A stretch of 64,000 bases of DNA from Paragonimus westermani (lineage: Eukaryota > Platyhelminthes > Trematoda > Plagiorchiida > Troglotrematidae). This document shows, piece by piece, positions 62,290 to 64,000 of the stretch. The notes under the pieces are model-generated. The model ran no database searches. It was not told the origin of the DNA and worked only from the letters and a program-made list of their open reading frames with translations. The first letter of the stretch is position 1; each line of letters begins with the position of its first letter. The stretch is taken from NCBI GenBank assembly GCA_008508345.1, contig QNGE01000298.1, positions 40,979 to 104,978 on the forward strand, written 5' to 3'. The position numbers and the translations under genes were made by a program.

Positions 62290-63610
62290 CAGTTCAAAAA
62301 TAACGACAGAGGACATACGGCGAGGTGTTAGCATTTCGTTTACTCTCTTCAGTCACGAGCGTAAAACTAGAGGATATAAGACAGGGATAGCAAAAGCAGT
62401 AGAAACAAACAACGATTGAGCTTACGTGAAACAGAGACTGTTATCAGTTTCGTGGCAAGCAAACTGCGTGTGTCCACGGTTTCCGCATATGTCGGGCCGG
62501 ACAGTGAGTATTGGTTAATACTTCATCGGAGAAAGCTACCAATTTGGGATTCCGATTACGCAATAACACGTGAAACGAGTTGGCGGGTCAACAACGTGAC
62601 CTGTTTCCGTGATGGGCTTTGAAATGGATGAATTCGGGTTTTGATCCTTCTGTTATGTTGCTATTGCCTGTTATGTCATCGCTCACACTAACCACTTAGG
62701 CATGTGTTCAGCCATTCTTTGTCGTAAGTACCGATCTGTTCTGCCGATATAGATATCACCACAGCTGTAAATGAAATGGTATATTACATGGGAGACAGAA
62801 CATTTCACTAAGTCACGAATGACAATCTTAGTTTTGAGCAGCAATCACAATTCAACCACAGGGTATGTACGAACTGGAGAAGATTGCTATTTTTGATTTA
62901 CATCAGTGATGTGATGATCTTTGAAAGGTAGAATCAGAAAAACCTGCTTCTTAGGAAACGTAATCACGACAGTCCTGATAAAGCTTTTCTGACTGTGAAT
63001 ATCGACTGACTTCCCGAGATATCTGTTTGTGAATGACACTGTTCAATCTCTCCTCCTCTACTTGCAAACATTCATCGGTGCAGATTTGTCGAGCTCTACG
63101 AAACACATTTCGCGTTAGACCTTTTCTTTTAAATAGTTAGCGTAAAATGGAGAAATTGCAAATACTGACCGCTCCAAGTGGCCTTGTAGTGCACCGAATG
63201 TTGTCGTGAGTCATCCCGTATTCTAGCAAGTGAAATGTCTAGAAAAGAACGATTTTCGTCTGTTTCTATCTCATGAGAATCTGAAAAATTAGAATGAACG
63301 GTTCAAATGTGATACAAAACGGATATTAGTGGTTACAATCAAAGTATCATCTACCTATCATTTCTAGAGGCTGGTACCATTTGTGACACCATATAGTTGT
63401 AGATAAATCCTCCCTGAAAATATACCTACAAGTGTTGAGCCCATCAACTTGTTTAAAAGGTGATCCCTCAGAAACAAAACGGGAATTCCTTGTGTACAAA
63501 ATCAAAAGTTCTTCGAACTTATTCAACTGGAGGGTGTCAAAAAGTGTAAATTTCGACGGGAAATAAAGTCGCACAAAAATCCGTTGTTTCTCTCAGGGAA
63601 AACAGTGTAC
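62290..63610 (-). pseudogene. Penelope-like element, RT and GIY-YIG
   Basis: This is the most complete PLE here, on the minus strand. At 63574-63347 the reverse transcriptase reads FEELLILYTRNSRFVSEG, then SPFKQVDG. The catalytic YVDD site at 63357-63346 reads stop-V-D-D-T-L-I-V, so the Tyr codon is now TAG while both Asp remain. SHEIETDENRSFLDI and YKATWSGQYLQFLHF (about 63280-63150) follow, then GLTRNVFRRARQICTDECL (about 63130-63060) and QSEKLYQDCRDYVS. The GIY-YIG nuclease is at about 62790-62696: YSCGDIYIGRTDRYLRQRMA, then EHMPK. The 3' region near 62320-62345 shares CGAGGTGTTAGCATTTCG with the PLE at 49.8 kb. Frameshifts occur between blocks. PLEs are telomerase-related retroelements. 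The 5' part is unclear beyond 63610. Confidence 0.9.
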
Positions 63611-64000
63611 ATAGGGATGGACTACATCCTATTTGAACCGATCGATGTGTTCTCTAAGGTTTGTACCAGGTCGAAAGAATCTTTTACACAACGGGAAGTA
63701 AACTTCTGACGGATAGGATAGAGATTCCCTATAAGCTACCTGGCAAGCTTGTTTTGTTAACAAAATTAGTCCACAAGGAACAAGCCGCAAGAGAAGGACT
63801 TTCTCGTGAGATGTTGTGCAGGATTTCGTTTTATTCTGCAGGAAAAGCTATTCCTTAGCGGAGAGCGGCCATTTTCTAAAACGTAGTTCTCTGAATAGGA
63901 GCATCCCACACTTATGGCACTCAAGAGCAAAACAATAAATAAGCTTGGTGCTCTATGTGGGTGACCCCACACACTCACCGCTGATGTGAAACCACAATTT
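63611..64000. other. Window end, unassigned
   Basis: This might contain the N-terminal part of the minus-strand PLE reverse transcriptase, but no block is convincing. Overlapping open frames on both strands (63661-63858, +, and 63766-63978, -) have no recognisable motif. Confidence 0.35.

Overview
This is a window of animal nuclear DNA, most likely from a parasitic flatworm and probably a fluke. The reasons are one homeobox gene of the SIX class, very low gene density, and decayed transposable elements of several kinds: a non-LTR retrotransposon with a C-terminal region of the type common in flukes, Penelope-like elements (PLEs) with a GIY-YIG nuclease, a Ty3/Gypsy element, a Tc1/IS630-like transposon and a tRNA-related SINE. 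The taxon is an inference from these families; no single base proves it. There are no bacterial-style operons, rRNA genes, intact tRNA genes or CRISPR arrays.

Layout. 1-4.2 kb: short dispersed repeats, no gene. 4.2-8.7 kb: a retroelement graveyard. It holds a LINE endonuclease remnant (+), a minus-strand Ty3/Gypsy remnant with a 393-bp 3' LTR, polypurine tract, integrase, RNase H and the end of the reverse transcriptase, and, directly abutting it, a LINE C-terminal remnant (+). 18.5-19.7 kb: a further LINE fragment running from the reverse transcriptase to the natural end of the ORF. 20.4-32.4 kb: three copies of one SINE family (two -, one +) around the only convincing host gene, a SIX1/2-like homeobox gene at 27051-27797 with a CCAAT-rich upstream stretch and a poly(A) signal 180 bp after the stop. 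37-64 kb: five PLE fragments and no recognisable LINE. At 49.6-53.1 kb there is a nested cluster: a Tc1/IS630-like transposase gene split by about 1 kb of inverted PLE fragments, a solo Gypsy LTR, and a second, inverted copy of the transposase. 59.5-60.6 kb: a 1,023-bp (CTA)n microsatellite, 336 units of it uninterrupted.

The features do not form a pathway. The SIX gene is the functional unit; everything else recognised is mobile-element debris carrying frameshifts, stops and lost catalytic residues. Large parts (8.7-18.4, 20.8-26.8, 32.4-47.6 and 53.3-59.5 kb) showed nothing I could name and are probably intergenic or intronic. All homology statements come from reading translations by eye, without a database search.
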